From NCBI RefSeq assembly GCF_029761915.1, contig NZ_CP121695.1:2819501-2883500 (forward strand): a stretch of 64,000 bases of DNA. The letters run 5' to 3'. The position numbers were made by a program, and so were the translations under genes. Each line of letters starts with the position of its first letter. Within the stretch, counting starts at the first letter, position 1. Under the pieces are notes generated by a model that did not search any database, had not been told where the DNA came from, and saw only the letters and a program-made list of their open reading frames with translations. This DNA is from Bradyrhizobium sp. CB1650 (GTDB lineage: Bacteria; Pseudomonadota; Alphaproteobacteria; Rhizobiales; Xanthobacteraceae). This document shows, piece after piece, positions 34,507 through 44,204 of this stretch.

Positions 34507-35268
34507 ATGTCCGGATTGCCGCATTCGCCGCACGCGCTCGTGACCGGTGGCGGTCGCGGCATTGGTCGTGCGATAGCCGCTACCCTCGCGGGCGCCGGCG
34601 CCACGGTGACCGTGCTGGGCCGCAATATGGCGACACTCGATGCGGTAGTCGGCGCAGGGGCGGCACATTTTGCAGCCGTGGCCGACGTCTCGGACGAAGC
34701 TGCGCTGAAATCTGCAATCGCCGAGGCGAGCGCAAGACAGCCGATCGATATTTTGATCGCCAACGCCGGCAGCGCCGAGTCGGCGCCGTTTTTGAAATCG
34801 GATAGCGCTCTTTTCGCGCGCATGATGGACGTCAATTTCATGGGCGTGGTTCATGCCATCCGGGGCGTCTTGCCCGGAATGAAGGACCGTCCCTATGGGC
34901 GTATTGTCGCCATTGCGTCAACGGCAGGGCTCAGGGGGTATGGCTATGTCAGCGCATACAGTGCTGCCAAACACGCCGTGATCGGACTTGTCCGGTCGCT
35001 CGCTCTCGAGATGGCTGCCAGCAACGTGACGGTGAATGCGGTGTGTCCCGGCTTCACCGACACCGACCTGGTCGCTGGTAGCATCGAAAACATCGTGAAG
35101 AAGACGGGTCGAAGCCGCGAGCAGGCCATCGCCGAGCTCGCGCGCCACAATCCGCAGGGACGGCTGATAACGCCGCAGGAGGTCGCGGACGCCGTGCTCT
35201 GGCTGTGCGGCGAGGGCGCGGGCGCGATCACCGGGCAGGCGATTGCCGTGGCCGGCGGCGAGATCTAG
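34507..35268 (+). CDS. Short-chain dehydrogenase/reductase
   Basis: 253 residues from ATG 34507. Cofactor motif [11 protein letters not shown] near residue 12, NAG motif IANAG, and the catalytic Ser-Tyr-Lys in [20 protein letters not shown]. It ends in the usual [14 protein letters not shown]. It likely handles a 3-hydroxyacyl or hydroxy-ring CoA intermediate. Followed after 41 bases by an enoyl-CoA hydratase on the same strand. ATG 34489 is an alternative start six residues earlier. Confidence 0.85.
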   Translation: MSGLPHSPHALVTGGGRGIGRAIAATLAGAGATVTVLGRNMATLDAVVGAGAAHFAAVADVSDEAALKSAIAEASARQPIDILIANAGSAESAPFLKSDSALFARMMDVNFMGVVHAIRGVLPGMKDRPYGRIVAIASTAGLRGYGYVSAYSAAKHAVIGLVRSLALEMAASNVTVNAVCPGFTDTDLVAGSIENIVKKTGRSREQAIAELARHNPQGRLITPQEVADAVLWLCGEGAGAITGQAIAVAGGEI

Positions 35269-35309
35269 CCTGCGCGGCGCAGGCACGGACAAGGACGCAA
35301 GGAGATCGC

Positions 35310-36146
35310 ATGAGCAGACCAGCCAATCCCGTGACCGTGCCGCTCGCGGACTATTCGCCGGAGCACTTCCTGTTGACGGTGGTCGATGGTGTTGCGACGG
35401 TGACGCTCAATCGTCCCGAGCGGAAAAACCCGCTCACCTTCGAGAGCTATCGGGAACTCACCGATTTCTTCCGTGCCTGCGCATTCGACGACGCGGTCAA
35501 GACCATCGTCGTCACCGGTGCTGGCGGCAATTTCTCGTCCGGCGGGGACGTGTTCGAGATCATCGGCCCGCTGGTGAAGATGGACACCAGGGGGCTGACC
35601 GCCTTTACACGGATGACCGGCGATCTCGTCAAGGCGATGCGGGCGTGCCCGCAGCCGATCGTCGCCGCGGTCGAGGGCATCTGCGCCGGGGCCGGCGCGA
35701 TCATCGCGATGGCGTCGGACATGCGGCTCGCGGCAACCGGGACCAAGGTGGCGTTCCTGTTCAACAAGGTCGGCCTTGCCGGCTGCGACATGGGCGCCTG
35801 TGCGATCCTGCCGCGGATCATCGGGCAGTCCCGCGCTTCCGAGCTGCTCTACACCGGCCGGTTTATGACCGCGGAGGAGGGCGAGCGCTGGGGCTTCTTC
35901 AGTCGCATCGTCACGCCCGAGAAGGTATTGCCGCAGGCACAGATGCTGGCCAAGCGGGTGGCCGAAGGTCCGACCTTCGCCAACACCATGACCAAGCGGA
36001 TGCTGGCCATGGAATGGGCCATGTCGGTGGAGGAGGCGATCGAGGCGGAGGCCGTGGCGCAGGCTCTGTGCATGACCACGGCCGATTTCGAGCGCGCCTT
36101 TGAGGCCTTTGCCAACAAGGTCAAACCGGTCTTCAGGGGCGACTGA
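35310..36146 (+). CDS. Enoyl-CoA hydratase/isomerase family protein
   Basis: 278 residues. Crotonase signatures: [17 protein letters not shown], oxyanion-hole [10 protein letters not shown], and the second site [19 protein letters not shown] Gly-Cys-Asp-Met-Gly segment (GLAGCDMGA) replaces the usual catalytic Glu region, so the reaction may be hydrolysis or isomerisation rather than simple hydration. Good ribosome site (AAGGAGATC). Ahead of the fusion monooxygenase, in the same direction. Confidence 0.83.
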   Translation: MSRPANPVTVPLADYSPEHFLLTVVDGVATVTLNRPERKNPLTFESYRELTDFFRACAFDDAVKTIVVTGAGGNFSSGGDVFEIIGPLVKMDTRGLTAFTRMTGDLVKAMRACPQPIVAAVEGICAGAGAIIAMASDMRLAATGTKVAFLFNKVGLAGCDMGACAILPRIIGQSRASELLYTGRFMTAEEGERWGFFSRIVTPEKVLPQAQMLAKRVAEGPTFANTMTKRMLAMEWAMSVEEAIEAEAVAQALCMTTADFERAFEAFANKVKPVFRGD

Positions 36147-36188
36147 ATCGGCGGCTTCCTGCCGACCGGCCGGAAACGGGACTTGCCA

Positions 36189-36216
36189 GAAATTATTTTA
36201 GGGTTAAAATAATTTC
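36189..36216. promoter_or_regulatory. MarR-type palindrome, site c (perfect)
   Basis: GAAATTATTTTA, spacer GGGT, TAAAATAATTTC: a perfect 12-4-12 inverted repeat. It lies 27 bases before the ATG of the fusion monooxygenase. It is the best-formed copy of the family and gives the consensus. Confidence 0.8.
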
Positions 36217-36243
36217 ATTGCCGGATAGATTGGCGAGGCTCCC

Positions 36244-38595
36244 ATGAAAGTCGCGATCATCGGTGGCGGACCTGCGGGTCTCTACGCTGCAATCCTGCTC
36301 AAGAAGCAGCGGCCGAGCGCCGAGATCACGGTATATGAACGCAATCGGGCCGACGACACCTTCGGCTTCGGCGTGGTGTTCTCGGATGCCACGCTGGACA
36401 ATTTCGAGAAGCACGACCTTCCGAGCTATCGCCGCATCACCCGGGAATTCGCCTACTGGGACGACATCGCCGTGCATTTCCGCGGCACAGTACATCGGGT
36501 GGGCGGCAACGGCTTCTGCGGCTGTTCGCGGCGCAAGCTGCTCCTAATCCTGCAGGAGCGAGCGCGCGAGCTCGGCGTCAACCTGCGTTTCGAAGTCGAT
36601 ATTGACGACGAGTCCCGCTTCGCCGACGCCGATCTGATTCTGTTGGCCGACGGCATCAACAGCCGCTTCCGCGAAAAATACGTCGATCATTTCCAGCCGG
36701 AGATCGACCTGCGCACCAACATGTTCGCTTGGATGGGCTCGACCAAGCCGCTCGATGCCTTCACTTTCATCTTCCAGGAGACCGAGTGGGGCCCGTTCAT
36801 CGCCCACGCCTATCAGTACGAAGCCGGTCATTCGACCTGGATTTTCGAAACCGATCCGGCGACGTTTGAACGCGCGGGTTTGAAGGGATTGAACGAGATC
36901 CAGTCCGCCGCGCGGATGGCCGAGATCTTCGGCTGGTTCCTCGATGGGCATCCACTGCTCACCAATCGCTCGATGTGGCGCAATTTTCCGATGATCCGCA
37001 GCAAGCGCTGGGTCAAGGACAACATCGTGCTGCTCGGCGACGCCAAGGCGAGCGCGCATTTCTCGATCGGGTCGGGCACTAAGCTTGCGATGGAGGACGC
37101 GATCGCGCTTGCCGAGGCGATGCAGGCTGCGCCCGACATCAAGACCGCGCTCCAGCTTTATGAGCACGGTCGCCGCGAGGAGGTGGAGAAAACACAGCAC
37201 GCCGCCGACGTCTCGCTGGTCTGGTTCGAGCATGTCGACCGCTTCTGGGATTTTGATCCCGTGCAGTTCGCCTTCGGCGTGATGACGCGCTCGAAGGCGA
37301 TCACCTATGACAATCTCAGGCTTCGCGCGCCCGCTTTCGTCGCCGAGGTCGACAAGTCGTTTGCCAAGCGGGTCCGCAACAGCGGCTTCGATATCGACAC
37401 CGACAAGCCGTTGGTGCCGCTGTTCCAGCCGTTCCGCTTGCGCGAGATGGAAGTTGCCAATCGCGCCGTGATGTCGCCGATGTGCATGTACTCGGCGAAA
37501 GAGGGCGTTCCGACCGATTTCCATCTGGTGCATTACGGATCGCGCGCGATCGGGGGCGCCGGCCTGATCTTCACGGAGATGGCCTGCGTCAGCCGCGACG
37601 CCCGGATCACGCCTGGCTGTGCTGGCTTGTGGAATGACGAGCAGGAGACCGCCTGGCGGCGCATCGTGGATTTCGTTCACGCCAATTCGGCCGCGAAGAT
37701 TTGCCTGCAACTGGGACACGCCGGCCGCAAGGGCGCGACGAAGCTGATGTGGGACGGCATGGATCGGCCGCTGGAGGAGGGCGGCTGGGAGGTGTTCTCG
37801 GCATCGCCGCTGCCGTACTTCCCCGACAGCCAGGTGCCGCGCGAGCTCGACCGCGCCGGGATGAATGCGGTGAGAGACGCTTTCGTCGCGGCCGCCGAAC
37901 GCGGCGAGCGCTGCGGCTTCGACATGCTCGAATTGCATTGCGCCCACGGCTATCTGCTCGCGAGCTTCATCTCGCCGCTCACGAATACCCGCACGGACGA
38001 GTATGGCGGCTCTCTTGCCAACCGCCTGCGCTTCCCGCTCGAGGTCTTCGAAGCACTGCGGGCGGTGTGGCCGCCGCACAAACCGATGTCGGTGCGCATT
38101 TCTGCAACCGACTGGGCCGAGGGCGGGATCACCGGCGACGACGCCGTCGAGATCGCGCGCGCGTTTGGCGAGGCCGGTGTCGACCTCATCGACGTTTCGA
38201 CCGGGCAGACCGTGCGCGACGCGCAGCCAATCTACGGACGCATGTTCCAGACGCCGTTTTCCGACCAGGTCCGCAACGAGGCGCGCGTGGCCACCATGTG
38301 CGTCGGCAACATCACGACCGCAGATCAGGCCAACACCATTTTGGCCGCCGGCCGCGCGGACCTCGTGGCGCTCGGTCGGCCGCATCTGGTCGATCCGTTC
38401 TTCACCATGAAAGCGGCGGCTTGGTACGGGGCGGACGGGACGTTCTGCCCGCCGCAATATCTGCCCGGCAAGGACCAGATATTCCGCAACAGCGTGCGCG
38501 ACCGGCAGGATCTCGAGGAGCTGAGAATTAAGGCTAAGCCCAAGACCCGGGCCGAGCTCAAAGCGGAGGCGACAAAGCCGCTTGCGGCGGAGTGA
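36244..38595 (+). CDS. Monooxygenase/old yellow enzyme fusion (2-aminobenzoyl-CoA or salicylyl-CoA type)
   Basis: 783 residues in two halves. Residues 1-370 are a FAD aromatic hydroxylase: [10 protein letters not shown] (7-16), a DG motif [11 protein letters not shown] (133-143) and a GD motif [13 protein letters not shown] (262-274). Residues 390-770 are an FMN old-yellow-enzyme domain: [40 protein letters not shown]. Domain order and size match 2-aminobenzoyl-CoA monooxygenase/reductase of Azoarcus, which hydroxylates and reduces the ring of the CoA thioester. Genomes often label it salicylyl-CoA 5-hydroxylase. The CoA ligase at 42.5 kb fits as its substrate supplier. Confidence 0.85.
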   Translation: MKVAIIGGGPAGLYAAILLKKQRPSAEITVYERNRADDTFGFGVVFSDATLDNFEKHDLPSYRRITREFAYWDDIAVHFRGTVHRVGGNGFCGCSRRKLLLILQERARELGVNLRFEVDIDDESRFADADLILLADGINSRFREKYVDHFQPEIDLRTNMFAWMGSTKPLDAFTFIFQETEWGPFIAHAYQYEAGHSTWIFETDPATFERAGLKGLNEIQSAARMAEIFGWFLDGHPLLTNRSMWRNFPMIRSKRWVKDNIVLLGDAKASAHFSIGSGTKLAMEDAIALAEAMQAAPDIKTALQLYEHGRREEVEKTQHAADVSLVWFEHVDRFWDFDPVQFAFGVMTRSKAITYDNLRLRAPAFVAEVDKSFAKRVRNSGFDIDTDKPLVPLFQPFRLREMEVANRAVMSPMCMYSAKEGVPTDFHLVHYGSRAIGGAGLIFTEMACVSRDARITPGCAGLWNDEQETAWRRIVDFVHANSAAKICLQLGHAGRKGATKLMWDGMDRPLEEGGWEVFSASPLPYFPDSQVPRELDRAGMNAVRDAFVAAAERGERCGFDMLELHCAHGYLLASFISPLTNTRTDEYGGSLANRLRFPLEVFEALRAVWPPHKPMSVRISATDWAEGGITGDDAVEIARAFGEAGVDLIDVSTGQTVRDAQPIYGRMFQTPFSDQVRNEARVATMCVGNITTADQANTILAAGRADLVALGRPHLVDPFFTMKAAAWYGADGTFCPPQYLPGKDQIFRNSVRDRQDLEELRIKAKPKTRAELKAEATKPLAAE

Positions 38596-38646
38596 CCCCC
38601 CGTGCGACGTTAACCCATTGCCTGTGTATCGAGTGGAGTTAGGGCG

Positions 38647-39897
38647 ATGAAGGCGATTATCGTCGGTGGCGGTATCGGAGGTCTCACCACGGCGTTGATG
38701 TTGCGCTCGCGCGGCATCGGTTGCGAGATTTTCGAGCAGGCCGAAACGATCCGTGAGCTCGGTGTTGGCATCAATACGCTGCCGCACGCCATGCGCGAGC
38801 TCGCCGGGCTCGGCCTGCTGCAGAAGCTCGACGAGGTCGCGATCCGGACCGACCAGCTCTACTATCTCAACCGCCACGGCCAGGAAGTCTGGCGCGAAGC
38901 CCGCGGCATCGATGCTGGCCACGATGTGCCGCAATTCTCGATCCATCGCGGCCGGCTTCAGGGTGTCATCCATCACGCCGTCGAGGAGCGGCTCGGTCCG
39001 CAGTCGATCCACACCGGCTGCCGCCTCGGCGCTTTCACGCAGGACGAGGGCGGCGTCACGGCTTATTTCTTCGATCGGTCGGGCGGGCACGCCCATACTG
39101 CGCGCGGCGATATTCTGATCGGTGCCGATGGCATACATTCGCGCGTGCGCGAGACGTTGTTCCCGAACGAGGGGCCGCCCTGCTGGAACGGCTTGATGCT
39201 GTGGCGCGGCGCGCGGGATTGGCCGCTCTTCCTCACCGGTAAATCGATGATCGTGGCCGGCGGCCTCAACGCCAAGGTCGTGGTCTATCCGATCGCGGAG
39301 GGATCGAGCCCCGCGAGCCGCCTTACCAACTGGGCGGTGCTGGTAAAGGTCGGTGAGGGCAACGCGCCGCCGCCTCGCAAGGAAGACTGGTCGCGGCCGG
39401 GCCGGCGCGAGGAGCTGATGCCGCATGTGGCGCGCTTCTCCGTGCCTTATATCGACGTGAAAAGCCTGATCTCCGCGACTCCCGAATTCTACGAATATCC
39501 GACCTGCGACCGCGATCCCTTGCCCCACTGGTCGTCCGGGCGGGTCACGCTGCTCGGCGATGCCGCGCATCCGATGTACCCGGTCGGGTCTAACGGCGCG
39601 TCGCAGGCGATCCTCGATGCACGCTGCCTTGCCGACGCGCTGGTGCGCGCCGAGCATCCGCGTCAGGCGCTGGTCGAATACGAGAAGAAGCGCCTGCCGA
39701 TGACGGCGGAGATCGTCCGCTCCAATCGCCGCGGCGGTCCTGAGGGCGTCATCGACGCGGTCGAGCAGCTCGCGCCCGACGGCTTCGACAATGTCGACAA
39801 CGTCCTGAGCTATTCGCAGCGCGAGGCGATCGTGCGCGGTTACGCGACCAAAGCGGGCTTCGCCGCTGTGCCCGGCCTCGCCGCAGTCCGCGCCTGA
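38647..39897 (+). CDS. FAD-dependent aromatic monooxygenase
   Basis: 416 residues. GGGIGGLTTALMLRSRG (7-23), DG motif IGADGIHSRVRETL, GD motif VTLLGDAAHPMYPVGSNGAS. A single-component class A hydroxylase using NAD(P)H, like salicylate or PhzS-type hydroxylases. Follows the fusion enzyme after 51 bases, so probably in the same transcript. It could hydroxylate the free acid (a side route to gentisate-like products) or a later intermediate. Convergent with the cupin gene 10 bases downstream. Confidence 0.85.
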   Translation: MKAIIVGGGIGGLTTALMLRSRGIGCEIFEQAETIRELGVGINTLPHAMRELAGLGLLQKLDEVAIRTDQLYYLNRHGQEVWREARGIDAGHDVPQFSIHRGRLQGVIHHAVEERLGPQSIHTGCRLGAFTQDEGGVTAYFFDRSGGHAHTARGDILIGADGIHSRVRETLFPNEGPPCWNGLMLWRGARDWPLFLTGKSMIVAGGLNAKVVVYPIAEGSSPASRLTNWAVLVKVGEGNAPPPRKEDWSRPGRREELMPHVARFSVPYIDVKSLISATPEFYEYPTCDRDPLPHWSSGRVTLLGDAAHPMYPVGSNGASQAILDARCLADALVRAEHPRQALVEYEKKRLPMTAEIVRSNRRGGPEGVIDAVEQLAPDGFDNVDNVLSYSQREAIVRGYATKAGFAAVPGLAAVRA

Positions 39898-39906
39898 GGC
39901 CTGTCG

Positions 39907-40362
39907 CTAGCCGCCCGGCGGCGGCGGCAGAAAGTGGATGTTGAACTCGGCGGCCATCGCCACCACGTCCTCCGGCTTCTGTTCCTTCATGTTGTGAAGG
40001 CCCCAGAACAGCTCGTAGAGCTTGCGGCTTGGCGAGACCCAGAACAGCACCTTTGCGATCTGCTCCGACTTGTTGAAGATGCCGTGTGGCACACCCATGC
40101 CGAGCCGAATCAGATCGCCTGCGGTTGCCTGTGCCTCGGAATTGCCGAGCATGAAGTCGAGTTTTCCCTCCAGCATGTAGAGATACTCATCCTGATCGGG
40201 ATGAATGTGCGGCGGCACGAACGTGCCCGGCGGCAGCGTCGCATGCCAGGAGAAGCTGTGCTCCGCGTAGCTCTTCGGCACATAGGTCTGGCCGAGGATA
40301 TTCCAGGAAATGCCCTGGATCCCCTCATTGGCCCGTGTGATGCCGGTGATCTCGCTCTTCAT
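39907..40362 (-). CDS. Cupin-domain protein
   Basis: 151 residues. One cupin barrel with metal-site motif PPHIHPDQDEYLYMLEGKLDF (His-X-His, Glu) and a second motif GDLIRLGMGVPHGIFN (His). Small single-domain cupins act as isomerases, dioxygenases or ligand sensors. It lies on the reverse strand next to the amino-acid-type binding protein, and both may be expressed from near 41.6 kb. Role in the pathway not determined. Confidence 0.78.
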   Translation of the reverse strand: MKSEITGITRANEGIQGISWNILGQTYVPKSYAEHSFSWHATLPPGTFVPPHIHPDQDEYLYMLEGKLDFMLGNSEAQATAGDLIRLGMGVPHGIFNKSEQIAKVLFWVSPSRKLYELFWGLHNMKEQKPEDVVAMAAEFNIHFLPPPPGG

Positions 40363-40397
40363 TGATGTCCTCCCAGTAGCTCCTCTCGCGCGCCGAG

Positions 40398-41585
40398 CTA
40401 ATTTGCGGGCTTGCAGTCCTTGGCATAACGGTCGCCATAGTTCTCGAAAACCTTCTGAACGATCTCGGTCTGGAACTTGCCGTCCGGACGCTTGGCGACC
40501 TTGGTCAGATAGAAGTCCTGGATCGGATAGCCGTTGGTGTTGAACTTGAACGAGCCGCGCAGCGAGGTGAAGTCGGCCTTCTTCAAGGCAGCCGCGACGG
40601 CGTCCTTCTTGGAGAGGTCGCCTTTCACGGCCTTGACAGCGCTGTCGATAAGCATCGCGGCGTCATAGGCCTGGAACGCATAGGTGCCGGGCACGCCGTT
40701 GTAGGCGGCCTCATAGGCGGCGACGAACTTCTTGTTCTGCGGGTTGTCGAGATTGGGTGCCCAGTTCGCGCCGCCGAACATGCCGACCGCGGCGTCCTGC
40801 TGTGCCGGCAGCGTCGATTCGTCGACCGTGAACGCCGACAGCACCGGCACGGTATCGGCAAGGCCGGCCTGCCGGTATTGCTTGACGAGATTGACGCCGA
40901 GGCCGCCCGGCATGAACGTGAAGAGCGCGTCGGGCTTCTGCGATGAAATCTTGGAAAGCTCCGGCTGGAAGTCCAGCGTATTCAGCGGCATGTAGGACTC
41001 TTCGACAATCTCGCCCTTGTAGTCGAGCTTGAAACCCGCCACCGAATCCTTACCGGCCTGATAGTTCGGCACCATCAGGTACATGCGCTTGTAGCCGCGA
41101 TCCTGCGCGACCTTGCCAAGGATCTCGTGGACCTGATCGTTCTGGTACGACGTCACATAGAAGAACGGGTTGCAGTCCTTGCCGGCATAAGTCGACGGGC
41201 CGGCATTGGGGCTGATCAGGAACACCTTCGACGCCGTGACGGGCCGGTGGATCGCCTGGAGGATGTTGGAGAAGATCGGCCCGACCATGAAGTCGACCTT
41301 GTCGCGCTCGAGCAGTCCCTTGACCTTGGTGACGGCCGCGTCCGGCTTCAACTCGTCATCGGCCACGATCACCTCGACATCGCGGCCGCCCATCTTGCCG
41401 CCCATCTTGCCGCCCAGGTCCTTGACTGCGAGCGCAAAGCCGTCGCGGACCTGCTGGCCGAGCGCGGCGGCGGGACCCGATAGAGTAAGGACCACGCCGA
41501 TCTTGATCTTCTCCTCGGCGAGGGCGGGATTGGCCGTGGTGCCGAGCAGCAGGGCGATTGCGGCAAATGTCGATTGCTTCTTCAT
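40398..41585 (-). CDS. ABC transporter substrate-binding protein, branched-chain amino acid (LivJ) type
   Basis: 395 residues from ATG 41585. The signal peptide ends at ALAEE (about residue 23). Mature protein: IKIGVVLTLSGPAAALGQQV, RDKVDFMVGPIFSNILQA, and the periplasmic-binding fold to the end. No permease or ATPase genes are adjacent, so it must share a transporter elsewhere. Aromatic acids are common ligands for such orphan proteins in rhizobia. A short tandem repeat (GGKMGGKMGGRD, near residue 58) comes from a repeated 12-base unit. Divergent from the marR gene with two palindromes between. Confidence 0.83.
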   Translation of the reverse strand: MKKQSTFAAIALLLGTTANPALAEEKIKIGVVLTLSGPAAALGQQVRDGFALAVKDLGGKMGGKMGGRDVEVIVADDELKPDAAVTKVKGLLERDKVDFMVGPIFSNILQAIHRPVTASKVFLISPNAGPSTYAGKDCNPFFYVTSYQNDQVHEILGKVAQDRGYKRMYLMVPNYQAGKDSVAGFKLDYKGEIVEESYMPLNTLDFQPELSKISSQKPDALFTFMPGGLGVNLVKQYRQAGLADTVPVLSAFTVDESTLPAQQDAAVGMFGGANWAPNLDNPQNKKFVAAYEAAYNGVPGTYAFQAYDAAMLIDSAVKAVKGDLSKKDAVAAALKKADFTSLRGSFKFNTNGYPIQDFYLTKVAKRPDGKFQTEIVQKVFENYGDRYAKDCKPAN

Positions 41586-41725
41586 GATCTGTCCCCCCTG
41601 ACGATCGGGCTTTGCGCTGCAAGCCGCGTACTCCAACCCGAGCTTATTCCGATGATGACGCCCGCGGCAAGCCGAGCCAAGCCGTTCGCCATCCTCCAGG
41701 CGGCATGCATGCAAGCAGCGCGCCA

Positions 41726-41749
41726 GTTATTTGAAGCCTAAAGAAATTT
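41726..41749. promoter_or_regulatory. MarR-type palindrome, site d
   Basis: GTTATTTGAAGCCTAAAG then AAATTT. Core TTTGA, AGC, CTAAA. It lies about 140 bases upstream of the binding-protein start (reverse) and 64 upstream of marR. Confidence 0.5.
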
Positions 41750-41792
41750 GCCGTGCGGTCGATTGTTGCAGGTTTGGACTTGCAGCCGGCGT

Positions 41793-41817
41793 GAATATAT
41801 TTGAAGCTCAAAATGAT
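41793..41817. promoter_or_regulatory. MarR-type palindrome, site e, at the marR start
   Basis: GAATATATTTGA, AGC, TCAAAATGAT. The inner TTTGA / TCAAA is perfect. It overlaps the proposed marR start at 41813, so it probably mediates autoregulation or marks a later true start. Confidence 0.6.
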
Positions 41818-42358
41818 AGGTGAATCCGCGCCGGCGCCAATGCCTGCCGTCAGTGACCACACCAAGATGCTCGATTCCGAGACCAAGGCCGTCGAACTTC
41901 CGGAGGATCATGCCGAAGAGCTTCGGCTGTGGCTGCGGCTGTTGACCTGTACGACCCTGATCGAGGGCGAGGTCCGCGGTCGGCTGCGGCAGCGGTTCGA
42001 TGTCACACTGCCGCGCTTCGATCTGATGGCGCAGCTCGACAAGGCGCCTGACGGCATGACTCTGTCCGACGTCTCCAAGCGCATGATGGTGTCCAACGGC
42101 AACGTGACCGGCCTCGTCGAGCGTCTCGTGGAATCCGGCCATCTCGATCGTCGCACCTCCGACACGGATCGTCGCGTCCAGGTGATCCGGCTCACGAAGC
42201 TCGGCCGTGCCGAGTTTCGCAGGATGGCTGCCGAACACGAGACCTGGATCGCCGATCTCTTCGCCGATCTCACGCCGAAAGACGTGCGCGAGCTGATGCG
42301 GCTGCTGGCCAAGACCAAGGCGTCGGCGCAGAAATCGGCCGGTCGCCGCCGGGCCTGA
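41813..42358 (+). CDS. MarR-family transcriptional regulator
   Basis: 181 residues. Winged helix: LPRFDLMAQLDKAPDGMTLSD (split), recognition helix MMVSNGNVTGLVERLVESG, wing HLDRRTSDTDRRVQVIRLTKLG. MarR proteins are dimers that bind short palindromes and let go when they bind a phenolic acid or aryl-CoA. Six matching palindromes occur around the surrounding catabolic genes, so this is the likely regulator, responding perhaps to the aryl-CoA made by the next gene. Start uncertain: ATG 41813 lies within site e; ATG 41840 and 41867 are in frame. Confidence 0.85.
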   Translation: MIGESAPAPMPAVSDHTKMLDSETKAVELPEDHAEELRLWLRLLTCTTLIEGEVRGRLRQRFDVTLPRFDLMAQLDKAPDGMTLSDVSKRMMVSNGNVTGLVERLVESGHLDRRTSDTDRRVQVIRLTKLGRAEFRRMAAEHETWIADLFADLTPKDVRELMRLLAKTKASAQKSAGRRRA

Positions 42359-42434
42359 GCCTCGAACGACCCAGCACCTCAACCCGATTTGCCGCGGCAA
42401 AAAGCGGCGGCCGCCCAAAATCCGCTATTGCGTC

Positions 42435-42462
42435 GAATTATTTTAAGCCTAAAATGATTTCG
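42435..42462. promoter_or_regulatory. MarR-type palindrome, site f
   Basis: GAATTATTTTA, spacer AGCC, TAAAATGATTTCG. Near-perfect 10-4-10 repeat, 41 bases before the CoA ligase ATG. Very close to the perfect copy at 36189. Confidence 0.75.
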
Positions 42463-42503
42463 ATAGAGCTGCCGGGTGCTTTCCATGCTGAAAGGAGCGT
42501 GCG

Positions 42504-44189
42504 ATGGCCAACGCCGCCAAGGTTCAAGTGTCGGGCTCGTGTGACAGCAGTGCTGCGACGGCTCACGTCGATCCATTTGCCCGGCAACATCTGCCGCCGC
42601 GTGATCTCTGGCCCGAATTCATCTTCGTGCGGCCGGAGCTGCACTATCCGCCACGATTGAACTGTGTCGTCTATTTTCTCGATCGCTGGGTCGAGCAGGG
42701 GCATGGCGAGGCGCCGTGCGTCATCAGCCCTATCGTCAGCTATAGCTACCGTGAGCTCCAGGAGCTCGTGAACCGCATCGCCAATGTCCTGGTGGACAAG
42801 CTTGGTCTGGTGACGGGCGGGCGCGTGCTGCTGCGCTCGGCCAACAATCCCATGATGGTTGCGACCTACCTCGCGGTGATCAAGGCCGGCGGCATTGTCG
42901 TGGCGACGATGCCGCTGCTGCGCGCCAAGGAGCTGTCATATCCGATCCAAAAGGCGGACATCGCGCTGGCGCTCTGCGATGGAAAGCTGTCCGAGGAAAT
43001 GGAGAAGGCGAAAGCTGCCGCGCCCGGTCTCGAGCGCGTCGTCTATTGGGGCAACGGCGCGGCGGACTCGCTGGAGGCGTTGATCGCGGATGCAAGTCCG
43101 GAGTTCAGGGCGGTCGACACCGCCGCCGATGACATCTGCTTGATCGCGTTCACGTCAGGCACGACAGGTGATCCCAAGGGCACCATGCATTTTCACCGGG
43201 ATATGCTGGCGGTGTGTGACGGCTATGCGCGCAATATTTTGCGGGCCGAGCAGAAAGATCGTTTTGTCGGCTCGGCACCACTCGCGTTCACGTTCGGCTT
43301 CGGCGGCGTGCTGTTTCCGATGCACATCGGCGCCTCGTTCGTGGTTCTGGAAAAGACGGCGCCGGATGACATGCTGTCGGCGATCGAGCAGTACAAGACC
43401 ACGGTGTGCTTTACCGCGCCGACCGCCTACCGGGCGATGCTCGGCAAGCTCGCGGGCCGCGATATCTCTTGTCTTAGAAAATGCGTCTCTGCGGGCGAGA
43501 CGCTGCCCAAACCGACATTCGACGCCTGGCTCAAGGCGACCGGTATCAAGCTGATGGATGGCATCGGCTCGACCGAGCTGCTGCACATCTTCATCAGCGC
43601 GACGGAGGAGGAGATCCGCCCGGGTGCGACGGGGAAGCCGGTGCCGGGCTATGAGGCGAAGATCGTCGACGACGACGGCAACGACGTACCGCCCGGGACG
43701 ATGGGGCGGCTTGCGGTTCGCGGCCCGACCGGCTGCCGCTATCTCGCCGACGAGCGCCAGCGCAAATATGTCCAGAACGGCTGGAACATCACCGGCGATA
43801 CCTATCTGATGGATAGCGACGGCTACTTCTGGTACCAGTCGCGCTCCGACGACATGATCGTGTCGGCCGGCTACAACATCGCGGGCACCGACGTCGAAGC
43901 AGCGCTGCTCACGCATCCCGCGGTGGTGGAATGCGGTGTCGTCGGCGCGCCCGACGAGGCGCGGGGAATGATCGTGAAGGCCTATGTCGTTGCCGCGCCG
44001 GGCGTGGCGCCGGATGCGCAGCTTGCGGCCGAGTTGCAGGAGCACGTCAAGCGCGAGATCGCGCCTTACAAGTATCCGCGCGCGATCGAGTTTGTGACGC
44101 AGTTGCCGAAGACCGAGACCGGCAAGTTGAAGCGTTTCGCCTTGCGGCAATTGGCGCAGGCTGCGACCTCGGGCGTCGCGGCGGAATGA
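42504..44189 (+). CDS. Aryl-CoA ligase, probable 2-aminobenzoate-CoA ligase
   Basis: 561 residues. AMP-binding motif AFTSGTTGDPKGTMHFHRDM near residue 213, DGIGSTELLHIFIS, and C-terminal LPKTETGKLKRF. The N-terminus (DLWPEFIFVRPELHYPPRLN) and the overall arrangement fit the benzoate / 2-aminobenzoate-CoA ligase branch. It would form the aryl-CoA used by the fusion monooxygenase at 36.2 kb. ATG at 42504 follows GAAAGGAG. Followed after 15 bases by a RidA-like gene. Site f lies in its promoter. Confidence 0.83.
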   Translation: MANAAKVQVSGSCDSSAATAHVDPFARQHLPPRDLWPEFIFVRPELHYPPRLNCVVYFLDRWVEQGHGEAPCVISPIVSYSYRELQELVNRIANVLVDKLGLVTGGRVLLRSANNPMMVATYLAVIKAGGIVVATMPLLRAKELSYPIQKADIALALCDGKLSEEMEKAKAAAPGLERVVYWGNGAADSLEALIADASPEFRAVDTAADDICLIAFTSGTTGDPKGTMHFHRDMLAVCDGYARNILRAEQKDRFVGSAPLAFTFGFGGVLFPMHIGASFVVLEKTAPDDMLSAIEQYKTTVCFTAPTAYRAMLGKLAGRDISCLRKCVSAGETLPKPTFDAWLKATGIKLMDGIGSTELLHIFISATEEEIRPGATGKPVPGYEAKIVDDDGNDVPPGTMGRLAVRGPTGCRYLADERQRKYVQNGWNITGDTYLMDSDGYFWYQSRSDDMIVSAGYNIAGTDVEAALLTHPAVVECGVVGAPDEARGMIVKAYVVAAPGVAPDAQLAAELQEHVKREIAPYKYPRAIEFVTQLPKTETGKLKRFALRQLAQAATSGVAAE

Positions 44190-44204
44190 GAGAAGGATCG
44201 AGAA

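Noticed and set aside
36544..39657. A 1037-codon reverse-strand open frame
   Set aside because: It lies antisense to the fusion monooxygenase and the FAD hydroxylase. Its sequence is Arg/Gly/Ala/His-rich without domains; it is a GC-rich codon shadow.
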